From contig JASANH010001724.1 of assembly GCA_030248295.1 (NCBI GenBank), positions 310,001 to 374,000 on the forward strand: a DNA stretch of 64,000 nucleotides, in the 5' to 3' direction. Positions 12,894-24,943 of the stretch are shown one piece after another. The stretch comes from Mesodorylaimus sp. YZB2_4. Its lineage: Eukaryota; Nematoda; Enoplea; Dorylaimida; Dorylaimidae. Every line of letters begins with the position of its first letter. The stretch's first letter is position 1. The position numbers were made by a program, and so were the translations under genes. The notes beneath the pieces were generated by a model, which saw nothing but the letters and a program-made list of their open reading frames with translations, was not told the DNA's origin and did not search any database.

Positions 12894-15800
12894 AAGGTTT
12901 ATGTCGCATATTGTCGCGGTACATCATATAGGTACCTGGGGGTGTGCTATCATACATCATCAAGTTTGAGCGGACCTCATCTTCTTGCCCTTCGACCCTG
13001 TCTTTTGTAAATTCTTAAATTTTTGGGACTAGGAATGGCTCACGATCAGATGTGTATCAAGGAATAGAAACTGAATTTGCATGTTCAGCAGCACAGAATA
13101 AGGGCTGTTCTACCCGTTTTATTCCACCACCAGCTCTACGTTTGCTGTTGCAGCAGCTGCAACAGGCGGAAAACGAGGGCTTGATCATTTGGAACATGTC
13201 TTGAGCTAAGGATGAGCGTGAACGATGCCATCCCAATTTCACCATGAGGAGACTAGAGGATTGGGTGTTGTGAAAGAGAGCTGTGGGAGGGGGAATTAAA
13301 AAGGACAGCTCCTAGCCAGGCCGTCTGTGATCTGTGGTTATTTTTGCTTTGAGAAGCTGAGGAAGACAAGAGATGCCTGTGTCGCTGAGTTCTTTGGGCA
13401 TATGCCCTTTACGAACCGTTTCAACACTTCCTTTAAAGAGCTCGTTACATGTTCTCAAGCAAGTCAATGAAGGGATGAGTTGTTTTTGGCGCGTGCTGTG
13501 GAGAGCTTGTACTAATAAGATGTTATTCCATGCTCACTCCCATGGGCCAGCAATCGGCTAGGTCCCGCACTAATCGTCATTGTCATAACGTATGTTGCCT
13601 TCCATGCCGTTTGCTGCTACATAGGTACTTCCTCGTCTTACTGCACCTTATTAGCATGTTTACATCGACAAGCCCACGAGGCACCCCTTCAAATGCGACA
13701 ACTAGAAATCATGGTAATTCTGTATTTCCGCATTTCCTTTTTGGTTATACCCAGTTACGGCTACGAAAGAAGGGCAAGGAGCTCAAATTCTTCGATTTAC
13801 GTATGTAAAATGGAGAGGTAGACACATAAAGTAGGTACTAGTAAGCTCTGCAGTGCAATCGTTTTACTTCCCACTCTCCACTACAGCCATTCTTGCGATG
13901 CCATCTTTGTCGTTTGGCCACATTCTTGGCGGCTGTTACAGACCTACGTATGTAGATAGATACTCAGAGTAACCAGACGTCTTGCTGTAGCTAGAGTCAA
14001 CTGATCATTCATTTTTTAAGGACAAGAAACAAGCCAACACAGACGTCGTCGAATTTGGCGGCTGGCAGACTAGAGCTTTATAAGCAGGATAATCAGTTCG
14101 AAGTGAGTAAACAATCCACAGTCCAATCTACAGTAAAAGGCCACAATGATTTGATCAAACCGGCCAGATGAATTCCTAGGTTTAGGCCAACCTTTGCATT
14201 TCATACATTTCCAGACTGTCGTAATGATGTTTGCGTGTGGCTACGTTTTACGTTTTATACTGTACGTGCATGCCTACTCATGCAGCAGATTGGCGCCAGG
14301 GCTTTTACCCAGAGTCATATCATCATTTCTGGTTAGGAAGGCCAGCTTTTCAGCGCTAGCTTCGTTCTCGCTTTTCTACTTACTGTTTTACAGTCGTGTT
14401 TATGCTCTGGAATAGAATAGCCTAGTTTCCTGGCCTTGGCTAAAAGTTGATAGAGAACAAACACAGAAGTTGCATACACTACACAAATTGACATTCGTTC
14501 TCTGTTGCGCAGGCATCTCTGCTCAAGGCTGGCACGCGCGCCTAATTATCCAGAATAAAATGCTAGCCTAAAACAAAAGTTTATTAGGGCCCATTTTGCA
14601 CTGACTTCTCTGCTAAGCGCTCCTGTTCAGCAAGTTTCTGAAGGTCGCTAGAAAGAGTTCTATTTTTCACAGAAGCCTAGGCTTGGTGCCTTGAATGCAG
14701 TTGAAAATACACGTTTATTTAGGTTGGAAGGAATAAGTTACGATTTAAAATATTCAAGTCCCGTTGTCCCCTTCGGTCTTCCTAATTTTTATGCCAAAAC
14801 CTCTGCAATCAGTGACATTCTAGATTGTTAGATGATTGTGAGCGCTTTGCACTCTTACGATCAGTTATCCTAAACATTTTTTCCAGCCTTTCTTTTCCAT
14901 GACCGTGAGCTTTCTTTCTTTTTGGATGGCACGAAATGCTTCTTGTCGATTCCCGGTTTTTAGCCAACTCGAATCCTCAGTTTCGTTGGTTTTCCGTAAA
15001 TTTTCAGATGTCAAACTGGCATTGTCTGATGACCCTGCCCCCGAACGCGATTACCTTGCTAATCAGTCGTATTTTAAGAACTTTCGACGGGGACGAAGAA
15101 TACAGTCGGCCTGAAAATATTGCGAAATGGCATTTGATAATTGGCGAAATCAGAGCTTCCCCCCCCCTCTATTCCGCTAAGCAAATGACGACTGACATGG
15201 CCGTTCCTCGCCGCTTCATCCTAACTAAAAAAATTGGGGGTAGTGTAAAACAAGCCTTTGTTAAGCTTCGCGCCTTAGATCATTCCTCAATTACAAGAAA
15301 TGATTGGAGAGAAGGGGACGAGCAAGCGGCTACTTTCCTTGTCCGTATACTTTTTATACTGATCGTGAGTTTTTATCAGAAGGCGCAAAACAAGGCCAGG
15401 AAGACTGGTGAGGACTACGTGCGGTTCCATACCTCTTTGAAACGTTTCTTGTCTGTTGTCATATATTTTTATTTTTCATTTTTCAGGTTATAAAAAGCGA
15501 CTGCTACTTGTTTCAGAATTCATGTGTGACTTGAAACTCTTTGAGGTCGTCCTATATTAATTTAGAGAGTGACTCACTCTTTCGTTCCCTCTCTTATATT
15601 GCACGCTTTTTTAATTTCGCTCTTCTGAAATCATTTAACGCTAGAAAATGGGCTTATAAAAGAAGGTTCACTGGTATGAGGGACTCGTCAGCTGGAGAGT
15701 AGCTTCATTGAGTCGCTTTTTCTTGACATTTCCTGGCATACCTAGAATGAAGCTGCGGATCACTTGATTTGCGTTTCCTGCTATTCTCTTCATCGCAAAG

Positions 15801-16660
15801 TACACGTCTGATCACCATAGCTATTATCAATTAATGACAAGCTTAGCATCCTTTTCGCTTGCTCAATTTAGCGACGAAATTACAGTACTAGCGAGTTATG
15901 CTTCCTTGCACGTGATGCAACTACGACGCAGAGGGTTCCTGCTAGGAGCGAGCTATGTGCAAAGGAACCTCGATCCAGTTTGCCCTGTATAATGTTACTT
16001 CCGGCCCTCTTGCCATGAGGCGACCAACTCTCCCTCTGACGCCTTAGCTAGGAGCATCACCGTAGAGCGTCCTGAAAGTTATAAATTACCGACCTGTATC
16101 GTTCGCGGACCATTAACGAACTTGCTTCTCCTTATTTTCTCATGTAGGCGACAAAATGTTTGCCGCTGTCTGCTGACGTTAGGAGGACAGGCATATATCC
16201 TCGGCGTCTTACCTGATCGATCGTGGCCCATTGTCTCGTACGATTTTATTTTTCAAAATAAATAGCATAGCCAGCAGGCGCTCTTTAACCTTTGAACACC
16301 CCGCCCCTTCGTCACCGTGACCTGACGTTTCCTCTCACCTCTATCGCATATTTCCTGCGATTATTCATTTAGGCATCAAACTGTTTACATAGACTGTTCA
16401 AATAAGGTTTCCGATAGACCAGTTTCCCGTCTATCCTCCGACGACTACGCTCAATCAATAATCTACCTACCGCGCAACCTCCTCATCATCGCTTAGAAAG
16501 TTTTGTTTATCAGATGTTTGCGCAAAACTTGACGGCTCATGCCTCGCTGTCTATACTCTATCGCCCACAGTTAATCAGTTAAATGAGTCCGCCCCCAAAT
16601 TCTGTTTTGCATTGCAGAACCCTTGGAGGTGATTTTTATTTCTGTAGCACTAAAGGGTAG

Positions 16661-17696
16661 AACCCTGCTAGTGTTGTTAAGCGTTAACGCTATTAACGAT
16701 ATTTAACGCGTTAACGACATCGTTTTTGGTTAACGTTATTAACGGTAACGATAACGATATCTATTTTCAGAGAACGCGTTATAACGGTAACGGTATCTTT
16801 TTTGTGTCGAATAACGCGTTTTTTGTGCATACACTACTACAGCGTTAAATTTAAAATTGGGGGGGGGGGGGGGATTGTTATGCATCCGCGGACAGACAGT
16901 GTGAGTGATTATATGTATTTTTGTGTTTCGTCATTCGACGTCAGCGTGTCATTGGATGTCGCCTGATTGGTTATCAGAAATTTCTTCATTAAGAAATTTT
17001 CGATATTAATATCCAAAATAATGTCGAATTCGGGAGAAGGCAATAATACTGATGACAAAGACTGTATTAATATAACAGATCCAGTCACTTTATGTGTGAA
17101 ATCCTTGGCTCGCCCTAGGACAGACTAGGGCTGACCAGAGGATGGCTCAAGCCACAGGAACCAACCCACGCAGTCCACGGACACTTATTGAGATCGTTTA
17201 CTGTCCCACACCAATAAGGCCGTGTAGACTCACAATTCGGGGAGCAGCCGCACGTGTCGGCCGTCAAAGGGGTTCTGACGGACCTGAGCCCGCAGTGCTC
17301 ACAGAGCAAGTTCGGACCAGGAACTCAAGACTAGTTCTCTACTGATGCCTGCAATCAGAGCAGTTCCTCCACCTCGACCTCGCTCTCGGTCTCGTGCTGG
17401 CCCTGAATTAGGAGAGGCGGTCCGGTTCCCTGAACAAGTGCACTCATAGGCCAGAGGGCAAAGTACATGCCTATTACATGTGGCAGCACTTCTAATGAAT
17501 ATGAGTACCCAAGTAAAATGCAGTAAGCTTGATGTCACGCTGGGTTGATAATAAAAATAACGATATTTAACGCGTTAACGATATTTTTTGGAACGCGTTA
17601 ACGATTAACGGTAACGATATCTTTTTGGCAGGATATCGTTAACTGTAACGATAAACGATATCTTTTTTCGCTAACGATATCAACACTAAACCCTGC
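16661..17696. mobile_element. hAT-like DNA transposon, 1020 bp, with TAACG subterminal arrays
   Basis: The element is 16669-17688. It is bounded by perfect 8-bp direct repeats AACCCTGC at 16661-16668 and 17689-17696. Its ends are inverted: TAGTGTTGTTAAGCGTTA on the left and, inward from the right, TAGTGTTGATATCGTTA. Each end carries 100-150 bp of degenerate TAACG/CGTTA units (16680-16825 and 17555-17680) that are themselves inverted relative to each other. A G-tract follows the left array. A short ATG frame at 17022 (starting MSNSGEGNN) ends after about 35 codons and could be a transposase N-terminal relic; otherwise it is non-autonomous. Superfamily assignment follows from TSD length and subterminal repeats. 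Confidence 0.85.
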
Positions 17697-18239
17697 ACAG
17701 CTCGCACCATCACCGCCGCCGCCTACGTTAGACTCTGATCGTGAGACCCAAGGACTGCATGGTGTGTAGCACAGGGAGGGCACGCTTCCGTAATAAAACC
17801 TCGCGCTCATTTCTACCTTCCGCCAACTACATATTGTAAATGCCCGCTACCGCCAGCTCATAGTTTTGCTACAGCTCCTTGTAGGCGACTTCCGCATTGT
17901 TTTCTGGTCTTTGTCATCCGCCTCCTAATCATACCATGCCTCACATAACATGTGCCCCATAGGCGTATTTTTTCTTGGCAGATCTGACTGGACACCTGCT
18001 CACTCTTCGCTCGAGTGCAACTGGCAAATAAACTCATTTACACATAGTTGTCGCACAGGGGGCGTATTTTGCCTTTTTCTGGAGGGGCTGCCAGTAAAAG
18101 TGAATGAGGGATCACGACGCACGGCACTGCGCCTGTAGCTAGGGCTGAATGAAGCTGGCTAATTAAGTTAAATAGTCATCCTAGCCTAAGAGCCATTAAT
18201 TTTGCATGCGGACAATAGACTGTTATATGTCGACCAACA

Positions 18240-18912
18240 TGTGATATTCGACCCCACTCTGCGTCTTCCGAAAATCCACGAAGATGATCTTGCGCCAAAT
18301 CAAATGTTAAAACTACCTGTTTGTCCCAGGTAGAAATTAGGGACTCTTCATTTTTTGAATCTTCATGTCTAGCTCTGCGCGAGAGAAGGGACTCTGACGG
18401 CAGGTTTTGATTTAACAAATCAATAAACATGCTTTTGGCGAGCCCTGAAATCATGTTTTGTATTCTACATGTTGATAAGATCCAAGTCCAAGGCTATTCC
18501 CAATGGTCAGTCTTCTAGTACAGCGCATATGTCCGCCTAAACCCAAGTAAGCGATGTTGATGGAGAACATATGCTCTCTGCCAACATCGCTTGCTAATAC
18601 CTGACTTTCCCTTCATTCCTGTTTAGACTCATCTAATCACTTCCGCCTGCAATCGTGACTACTAGAGGTCATTAGGTACTAAGTGTATGTGTTTCCTTAT
18701 CTGGTCTTATTGCGGGCGCAAAAAGCCAACTCGACAGTCTTCCAGACACGAGTCAAGGCGAGGTGTCTTTTTTTGCGTACCTACTAAACGCTGGCAATTC
18801 TACCATCTTTTTAGCATATATCGATGTGTAATTGCGTAATTATATGCACATAACAGGACTAGTGTCAAGCCCCCCTTATTTCTAAGAAGATTGTTCATGA
18901 TTTTCTTTTCAG
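18240..18912 (+). promoter_or_regulatory. Conserved 5' flank of receptor 2
   Basis: Partner of the flank at 8331-9079, ending in the 3' splice site TTTTCTTTTCAG at 18901-18912. The shared CTCTGCCAACATCGCTTGCTA block sits at 18570-18594. Substitutions and small indels throughout mean the conserved blocks may be functional rather than just recent copies. Confidence 0.45.
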
Positions 18913-20062
18913 ATCTGCTCGTCTGGCAGGCATGCCGTATATCCATGTCTCTGTGGTCATCTGCGTGTTTGGCATTGTATCGAACACTTGCATGACGGTG
19001 TTGTTGACGAGACCTCGGATGGGCACGACCATCAACAGACTGCTAGCCCTGGTCACCTTGTCAGACACTCTTCTCATGTGCTCCTATTTGATCTATGTGA
19101 CCCACTTTGAGCTGGGCATTCGCGGCCGATGCCCGGTTAGTCTGCTCACATTTTCGTGGGTGTCATTTCAGCTGCTACATTCTAATGGAAGCGTGTTTCT
19201 GCGAGCTTTCAGTTTATGGATTTCAGTATCGATGGCCGGATACAGAAAAGTTGTTTTGTCCCGAGCTGTCCCTCTAAGAAACGAAAAACAGTCTTTTGTT
19301 CTCAAACTGGTCCTGGGAGTGGCTTGCTCAGTTCTGCTCGTATGCTCACCCATTTTCCTACAAAATACGATCGTTGAAGGCCCCCGAGCCCCGCCGAATA
19401 ATACCCTGTGTCCCGCAAATCACAGCAGCTACTACGTGTTGCGTCATCCCAAATTCGTTTTGTGGAATGATGGATTTTTATTAAAGATCGCATTCTGGAC
19501 GAACGGGCTGCTCTTGAAACTATTGCCCTGCATTATTCTAACTTATTTCCTTCTTCGTGTCGTCGTACTGATGTACTTGAGAAATCGAAAAAGGCAAAGA
19601 AATTTGTTTCAAAATCGACATTCCATAAATGGTAATTCGCGGGGCGATAAAAAAATCAGCGTTTGCTCGAATACAAGCAATGGCAAAGCGGGCATGATGC
19701 CGACTTCGCTGATCCTGGTTGCCATTTTATTAGCCACAGTTCTGTGCGAATTACCGAACGCCATACTCTCGCTCATGACTGGGGTGTGGCCACGCGTGTT
19801 CATGAGGAACACATACGTTCATTTGGGGGAGATGATGGATTTGCTGTCTTTGGTGAGCTGCGCAACCACCTCTATTTTGTATTTTGTCATGAGCCGGTCA
19901 TTGAGGCAAGCTTTCACAAATGCTATTATGAGCTTGCAAGGCGCTTGGGTGACGAAAACCGCACAGTTATTGATTCTGCAATCGGAAAGTAGAACGCCAA
20001 GAAGTAGCAAAGATGGCTTTGGGGAGACTGTTCCTTTGAAACTGGTTGTGAGTAGTGTGTAG
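18913..20062 (+). CDS. DMSR/myosuppressin-type neuropeptide GPCR, copy 2 (main exon)
   Basis: Paralogue of the receptor at 9080, also 376 aa from its first Met (18932). The same landmarks are intact: TM1 Asn, TM2 Asp, HSN.SV and MAGYRK in TM3, loop-2 Cys with NHS, CELPNAIL in TM6, and LGEMMDLLSL..TTSILYFVMSRSLR in TM7. As in copy 1, the frame is open to a 3' splice site 19 bases upstream of Met, in the same phase. The first 650 coding bases differ from copy 1 at only about 20 positions, whereas the last 420 differ at about 60, including the third intracellular loop and C-tail. Both copies look functional. Confidence 0.8.
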
Positions 20063-20586
20063 GATGGAGCTAATGCGTGGTGGTGAAATGTTGATCATAT
20101 AATTTCACTATTTCTGGTAAGGATGCTTTGTTCTCGTACAAACTGCGATCTCTTAATTTTGGTTTTCTGGCTCGGTGTAATCAAAGAAAATCAGTAATGC
20201 CTTGTTTCAGTAGCGTGCATGGTACCAGTGCTCCATCATCTTCACCTTTGCATAGGTAAAGAGCGACATCAAACGACACGAGAATGGATAGATCAGCACT
20301 CATTGGCAGGCCTGGATATATTGCCATCTTTCTGATATCTTTCAAAAATCATGTGAATTTGCCAAAACTACCTTCGTTGTCCTTATTTGTTCTCAGGTAA
20401 TATTATGAGGGGGCGCAACAAAATAAGCCAACGACATAGACACTTTCCGCCCTCGTTGATCAGGTTTATTATATTATGTTAACAAGCGCTGGAACCTCCC
20501 AGGATCGTTGTGAAGCAGGAGATCGTGCGGGAAGGAGGGCTAGACTGCTGGCAGCGGGAGGTCAACAGAAAAAGATATTCTTGTCT

Positions 20587-20627
20587 TTCGGCTTTCATAA
20601 TGGGACCTTCCCATTATGAAAACCGAA
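20587..20627. repeat. 19-bp hairpin with 3-nt loop
   Basis: The arm TTCGGCTTTCATAATGGGA (20587-20605) is followed by CCT and an inverted arm matching at 18 of 19 positions (20609-20627). It lies about 525 bp after the receptor 2 stop, at a place where copy A has no hairpin. The loop is too short for an ordinary microRNA precursor. Confidence 0.75.
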
Positions 20628-20650
20628 GCGAAGTTTAGTTTAATTCGGAG

Positions 20651-21410
20651 TCATGGACGGGTGTGCGCTGAATTGAGGGAAGCCCACTGTTTCTGTGCGC
20701 CACCCACATTTAATTGATTTCCTGTACGCCTTTCAGGCATGTGAACACCTCCTTTTATGGCTCCTTACGAATTGGTTGTTAGTCAGGCGCAGCGAAATTC
20801 TTTTGTTACAGCTATGAGAAGTCTTCTGCAAAGGGAAGATGTAACAAGGAAGTCTGTGTAAGGAGCGATGCACGTACTCGTATCAAAATGCCAGGTCAAT
20901 GTGAGAATTTCACGGGCCCCCATCTTATTCTCTTTGGCTTTGCTTAGGGTCCTTTACTGGATCACGAAGAAGGAACATTCTTCATCCTCTATTAATAGCA
21001 TAAAAGGCGCGCTTGTGTTATTCTTTAGTGTCCTGCCTGCGTGAACAAGTGCTATTTGCGTGTCTGACCCATTCAAGTCTCGAAATGTATTGGAAGTCTC
21101 CCATTGAGGGCGAACAAAGTTTAAGATGGTCAATATCCTAACGTGAAATAAGGAAGTTGACCCTTCCTGTGAAATTTTTTGCCAAAACCGTTTGCTAATG
21201 CTTGCTAACTCTGATCAATAGTTTTTGAGAACCCTATAGGATGGCTCTGCCTATCACCAGTTTGAATCTCCCAATATGGTACATACTCAGTTTCCTTCGC
21301 GCCGATTTAATTTCCGTCCGTCCGTCTGAACCGTTATCGGACAAATTTAAATAAGATAATGAAAATGCGATAGAGTCTGAGTTGCCTGAAAAACAAATTA
21401 TAAAGCAGAC
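20651..21410. other. No gene recognised
   Basis: Non-coding spacer between the receptor 2 flank and a SINE. No open frame of interest and no clear repeat. Confidence 0.4.
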
Positions 21411-21572
21411 CTCGTGGCCTGGTGGGTTAGGCGTCTGCCTCTCACGCCAGGTGCGCAGTTACGGGCGAGTGTTCGACTCGCGGGCCGGTAAATCATTTCG
21501 TGTAAAATGTGTCCCTTCACCCTCGAGTGCGCATAAGCGTTTGGTGATGTGGTAAAACATGAACATGAACAT
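21411..21572 (+). repeat. SINE-A copy 2 (best preserved)
   Basis: Begins CTCGTGGCCTGGTGGGTTAGG (A box), then GTCTGCCTCTCACGC, and a B box GTGTTCGACTCGC, followed by a tRNA-unrelated body (CCTCGAGTGCGCATAAGCG) and an ATGAAC-repeat tail. The head resembles tRNA-Glu(CUC): GGTTAGG before, and a CTCTCAC anticodon-loop-like string. The B box is intact. Confidence 0.85.
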
Positions 21573-22744
21573 GCAGACTGACCTTTTTAAAAAAAGCATA
21601 TATTTTCAACGATTTCAATTTTTTATAATACAACTTTTTCTTTCTGTCGCTTGAATCTTTGTGTTGTCTTCCCTCGTACACTTTCAAGTCGCTGACAACC
21701 TCCATTTAAGACTGCACTGGAAATAACCTACGGAGATGTAGTACATAGAGCTGATAGCTAATAGCTAAGACATACCCCCCCCCCCCCCCCCAAGGCTCTG
21801 CAGCAAGCTAGCTGTTTTCGCAATGGATTATAGGCATCGCAAAGAAGACTTCAATTATTTCGCTCGTCGTTAGATGAACGAGATTGGGACGGGCCGGGAG
21901 GCATTTTCGGCTGGATGTGTTCTCATTATGTCGTACGAGTCCCGTATCTATTTATAATAAATGACTTACCTTCGTGACTCGAAATCCTGCCACCTATTTT
22001 CCTGCAGCGTGTCTGACTGATGCGATACTTTGATCACTAGGAACAACTGATAACTTAGCTTGACTATAGCGTGCTAGCATAACTTATGGGCGCAACTGCT
22101 ACTTTTTGCAGAACTCATCTTGAGTCTGCACAGCCTTGATTCGTTTTCTGCGCTAATTTTTGCGCAGCTCTCACTCCGACCCGTCGTTCCCGCAATCACC
22201 AACAGGAGTCTAATATTCGACGAACATATCCGGTACCCAGTAGCCCTGAAACTGTTCCTAAAACTTAAATCAGACAATCCCTGATATGATCGTCCCACGC
22301 GGCAGGTTTTGGCAGAAATGGCATTCTGTTTTCGTGTTTTCTCCATTTTCGTTTCCGATACTCTAATAGCCATAGATAATAGGCAGATGGAAAAGGTGGT
22401 TATTATCCCCTCGGTGGCATTTACCGTTTTAAATAGGTGCGGACAAAATTAAGTATCTGGTCGATATGGCAATCGCCCAAGGTCGACTTGCCTGAAGTAG
22501 CCACGAGAGTATTTGCTTAGAAACTTGTCTTTTTCAAGACCTCCCTCGACTCCTCCTTTTTCAAGTACTTACGAATCTTGCTTGTGTAGGCTTTGTGTTG
22601 AAGTGGTTTCCGTATGACTGTGAAAATTTCGTACTTGATTGCTTTTGCGATTGATAGAAAAAAGATTAGCTCAATATCTCCATTAAAAATTTTTGCAGGC
22701 TCACGTTTTTTGCTGGCTGTTAGTCAACTTTGCAAGCGACTGCG

Positions 22745-22850
22745 CGGGGTGCCAGCACACACACGTATCTACTGGAAGTACCTCCACATGAGGGTCTCCT
22801 GGATTGCACACCGACTTTCTCGGATGATGGCGGGTGGGCTGTGATGTCGG
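22745..22850 (+). repeat. Dispersed repeat R3, fragment
   Basis: Contains TACCTCCACATGAGGGTCTCCTGGATTGC, which resembles 27850-27890 and 50405-50440 (CACCTCC..GA.GGCATC). It abuts a SINE-B copy. Family nature unknown. Confidence 0.35.
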
Positions 22851-23062
22851 TGTTCACAGCCGAGACTGTCTACTTGTTCTGCTTCCATCTCTCCGCTCGG
22901 AGCACCTCAACAGTACTAGGCGAGTCCCGGTCTGGCATGCAAGGTCAGCGAGGGTTTATGGTTCGCAAACCGACCTCCATCACCGGGGATCGAACCCGGG
23001 ACGATCCCAGCCTCGCGCTACCGGGCAATACAGGTAGACTATTGCACTGCCGTTCGAAATCT
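22850..23062 (-). repeat. SINE-B copy 1 (tRNA-derived)
   Basis: Reverse complement: CGGCAGTGCAATAG-type A box, then GAGGCTGGGATCGTCCCGGG leading into the B box GGGTTCGATCCCCGG, then GGTCGGTTTGCGA and CTCGCTGACCTTGCATG. The same order is seen at 38966-39100. The T-arm-like hairpin CCGGGTTCGATCCCCGG is intact. Confidence 0.7.
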
Positions 23063-24880
23063 GGCTAGCTACCAATATGCTAGCAGATACCGAGTGACCC
23101 ATTGTGTGTGATAATAATCAAATAACTGGACATCCTCTCTGACACGCTAGATTCCACATCGAACTTTTAGGGTGCCCACGGCTTACCTTTCTTTACTCTA
23201 TCCACCGTGGTGCCCCTTTTTTATTCGTATATCCTGTGATCTGCTGGAGCAAAGCTTACGATTGGTGGAATTTTATGGTTTACACTGATTTACACCACCC
23301 AAGAGGCCTATTCGCGCGCGACAACTTTTCTCATTCCTTTTTCAATTTTTTACATTCTAGAAAAATACATCTGATGCCTCTGGACTCCAGAATGACCTGG
23401 CCACAGAAAGGTGTTGGTATTCCACGATCACTTTTTCATTTTGTCGTGTGTAGGTGCGATTTTGGCCGTTTTTCCAACTGATTGAATGTTGAGAAGCACA
23501 ATGTTACTTCTTACGGGGATTCCAAAGCACCACTCTCCAAGCATTCAAGCGGACGACAAAGTAAACTGAGGAGGCGATTTTTTATGAAATAAACTTAAAC
23601 TAAATAAACTCAACAAAAAAACTTGTTTCCCTGGGGTTTAAAAAGGAGTGGGAGAGTACGATGATCGCGGCAACTTTTCTTGCGCTTTTCCGATATCTGA
23701 AGAGGAATATCAAGTTTTTAGTCATTTTCGTGAACTGAATGTTTTAGCATTTCAACGTAGGAGATTCTGATGCACAAATTTTCCGAAGAGAATGGTAAGG
23801 ACTATGCGGTTCGCTGATGAACAACCTCATTTAGATAATAGTGCTCTTCAATTTTTTATTGAGAGACAGACTGGTGTCAATTAGAAGCGAAAGGTGATCA
23901 TCGGAGGATAGGAAACACAAGGGGCCAATTGACGCCAACAGACGGCGTAGGGCTTATTGAAATTCTAGCTAGCTTCGTGCGTCACCCGATAAAGATTTTT
24001 TAAAAGATTCATGGGAGACAATAATATTTACGCGACAAGGTCATGGTATATGATCGACAATAGCAGTCTAGCGCTCTTCTTCCTTGCAAATTTTTTCTGA
24101 CTAGTTTTATTGCCTGTGGCAACTGTGCGCACGTTTTGCCCTTCTCTTTCACATTCTTCAAAGAGTGAAATTAACGTCGAGCGATGGGCATTGGCTCATT
24201 GGCTAAACGCTGGCGCTAGGCGTCTCCTCGCATTAGTTCCCAACTCACTGTCATTCTGAACAAACATGTGTACAGTTTTGAGGGCTTGTAAACTTGCAGA
24301 GCAACTGGCGAGTAAAACTTTTTGTTCAAAAAGTTCTTAGACCTACTTGTTTTTAATACAATAGCTCTGATTAAGAAGAAATCAAGTCGGTTCTTTCTGT
24401 CTATTCTTTTTTGCTTCTCCTACATTGACGGCTTCACGATCAGACCTGTCTCATCGCGCGACATGCCTTCCTACATGGTGTCCTCTTCCTGTCAGGTCTC
24501 TTGAATAGGCGGTGCTCATATGACTGGCTCAAAAGGCATATAGAACACGCGCCAGGGCCTTGCGGTTCCGCATATTTTATAGCTAGTGTCTTCTTCCTGA
24601 TCGTGAGCTGGGGTGAGAGAGGTTCAGGTTATTAATCAGTATCGAAGCCGCAGTGTCAAAGCTAGTCTCCTGAATCGTGCCAGTCTGATCTTTATTTTCA
24701 TTATTCCTGCTAGGCATCAAATTTCAGGAATATTCCTGATGACTACGTGTCAGAATACATGAGCCATCTTTTCTCGTTTTCTACCTACCCAAACTTTACC
24801 ATTTGCACGGATGCGAAAATTGATAGCTTGAAAAATGGGAATACCGGGTGTCAATGACCTTCTGACGTAGTTGAGTGTGT
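23063..24880. other. Spacer between receptors 2 and 3, no gene
   Basis: AT-rich, with short ORFs only. It contains one exact and one near match (24597, 24433) to the dispersed 11-mer CTGATCGTGAG. No TIRs or tRNA boxes seen. Confidence 0.4.
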
Positions 24881-24891
24881 GTAAAAAGTGG

Positions 24892-24901
24892 CTATAAAAT
24901 A
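24892..24901 (+). promoter_or_regulatory. TATA-like box before receptor 3
   Basis: CTATAAAATA lies 44 bp before the first Met of receptor 3. If used, transcription would start about 24920 and leave no room for a 5' exon, in contrast to the other three copies. Confidence 0.35.
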
Positions 24902-24943
24902 CCCTTTTTAGACTCGACCTAAAACATTTTCCTACTGAGGCAG

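Larger units (their letters stand above)
12000..20650. repeat. Segmental duplication, copy B (contains receptor 2)
   Basis: Collinear partner of 3540-10900, with the same order of anchors (12000-12300, 15040-15320, 18260-18320, 18480-20620). It is about 1 kb longer, largely accounted for by the hAT-like element at 16669-17688. Long ORFs here, such as 14936-15493, have no counterpart frame in copy A and are not treated as genes. Ends are approximate. Confidence 0.6.

Noticed and set aside
14936-15493. 185-codon ORF on the + strand
   Set aside because: No domain, signal peptide or splice context; the collinear part of the duplicated segment (about 6.0-6.5 kb) does not keep the frame.
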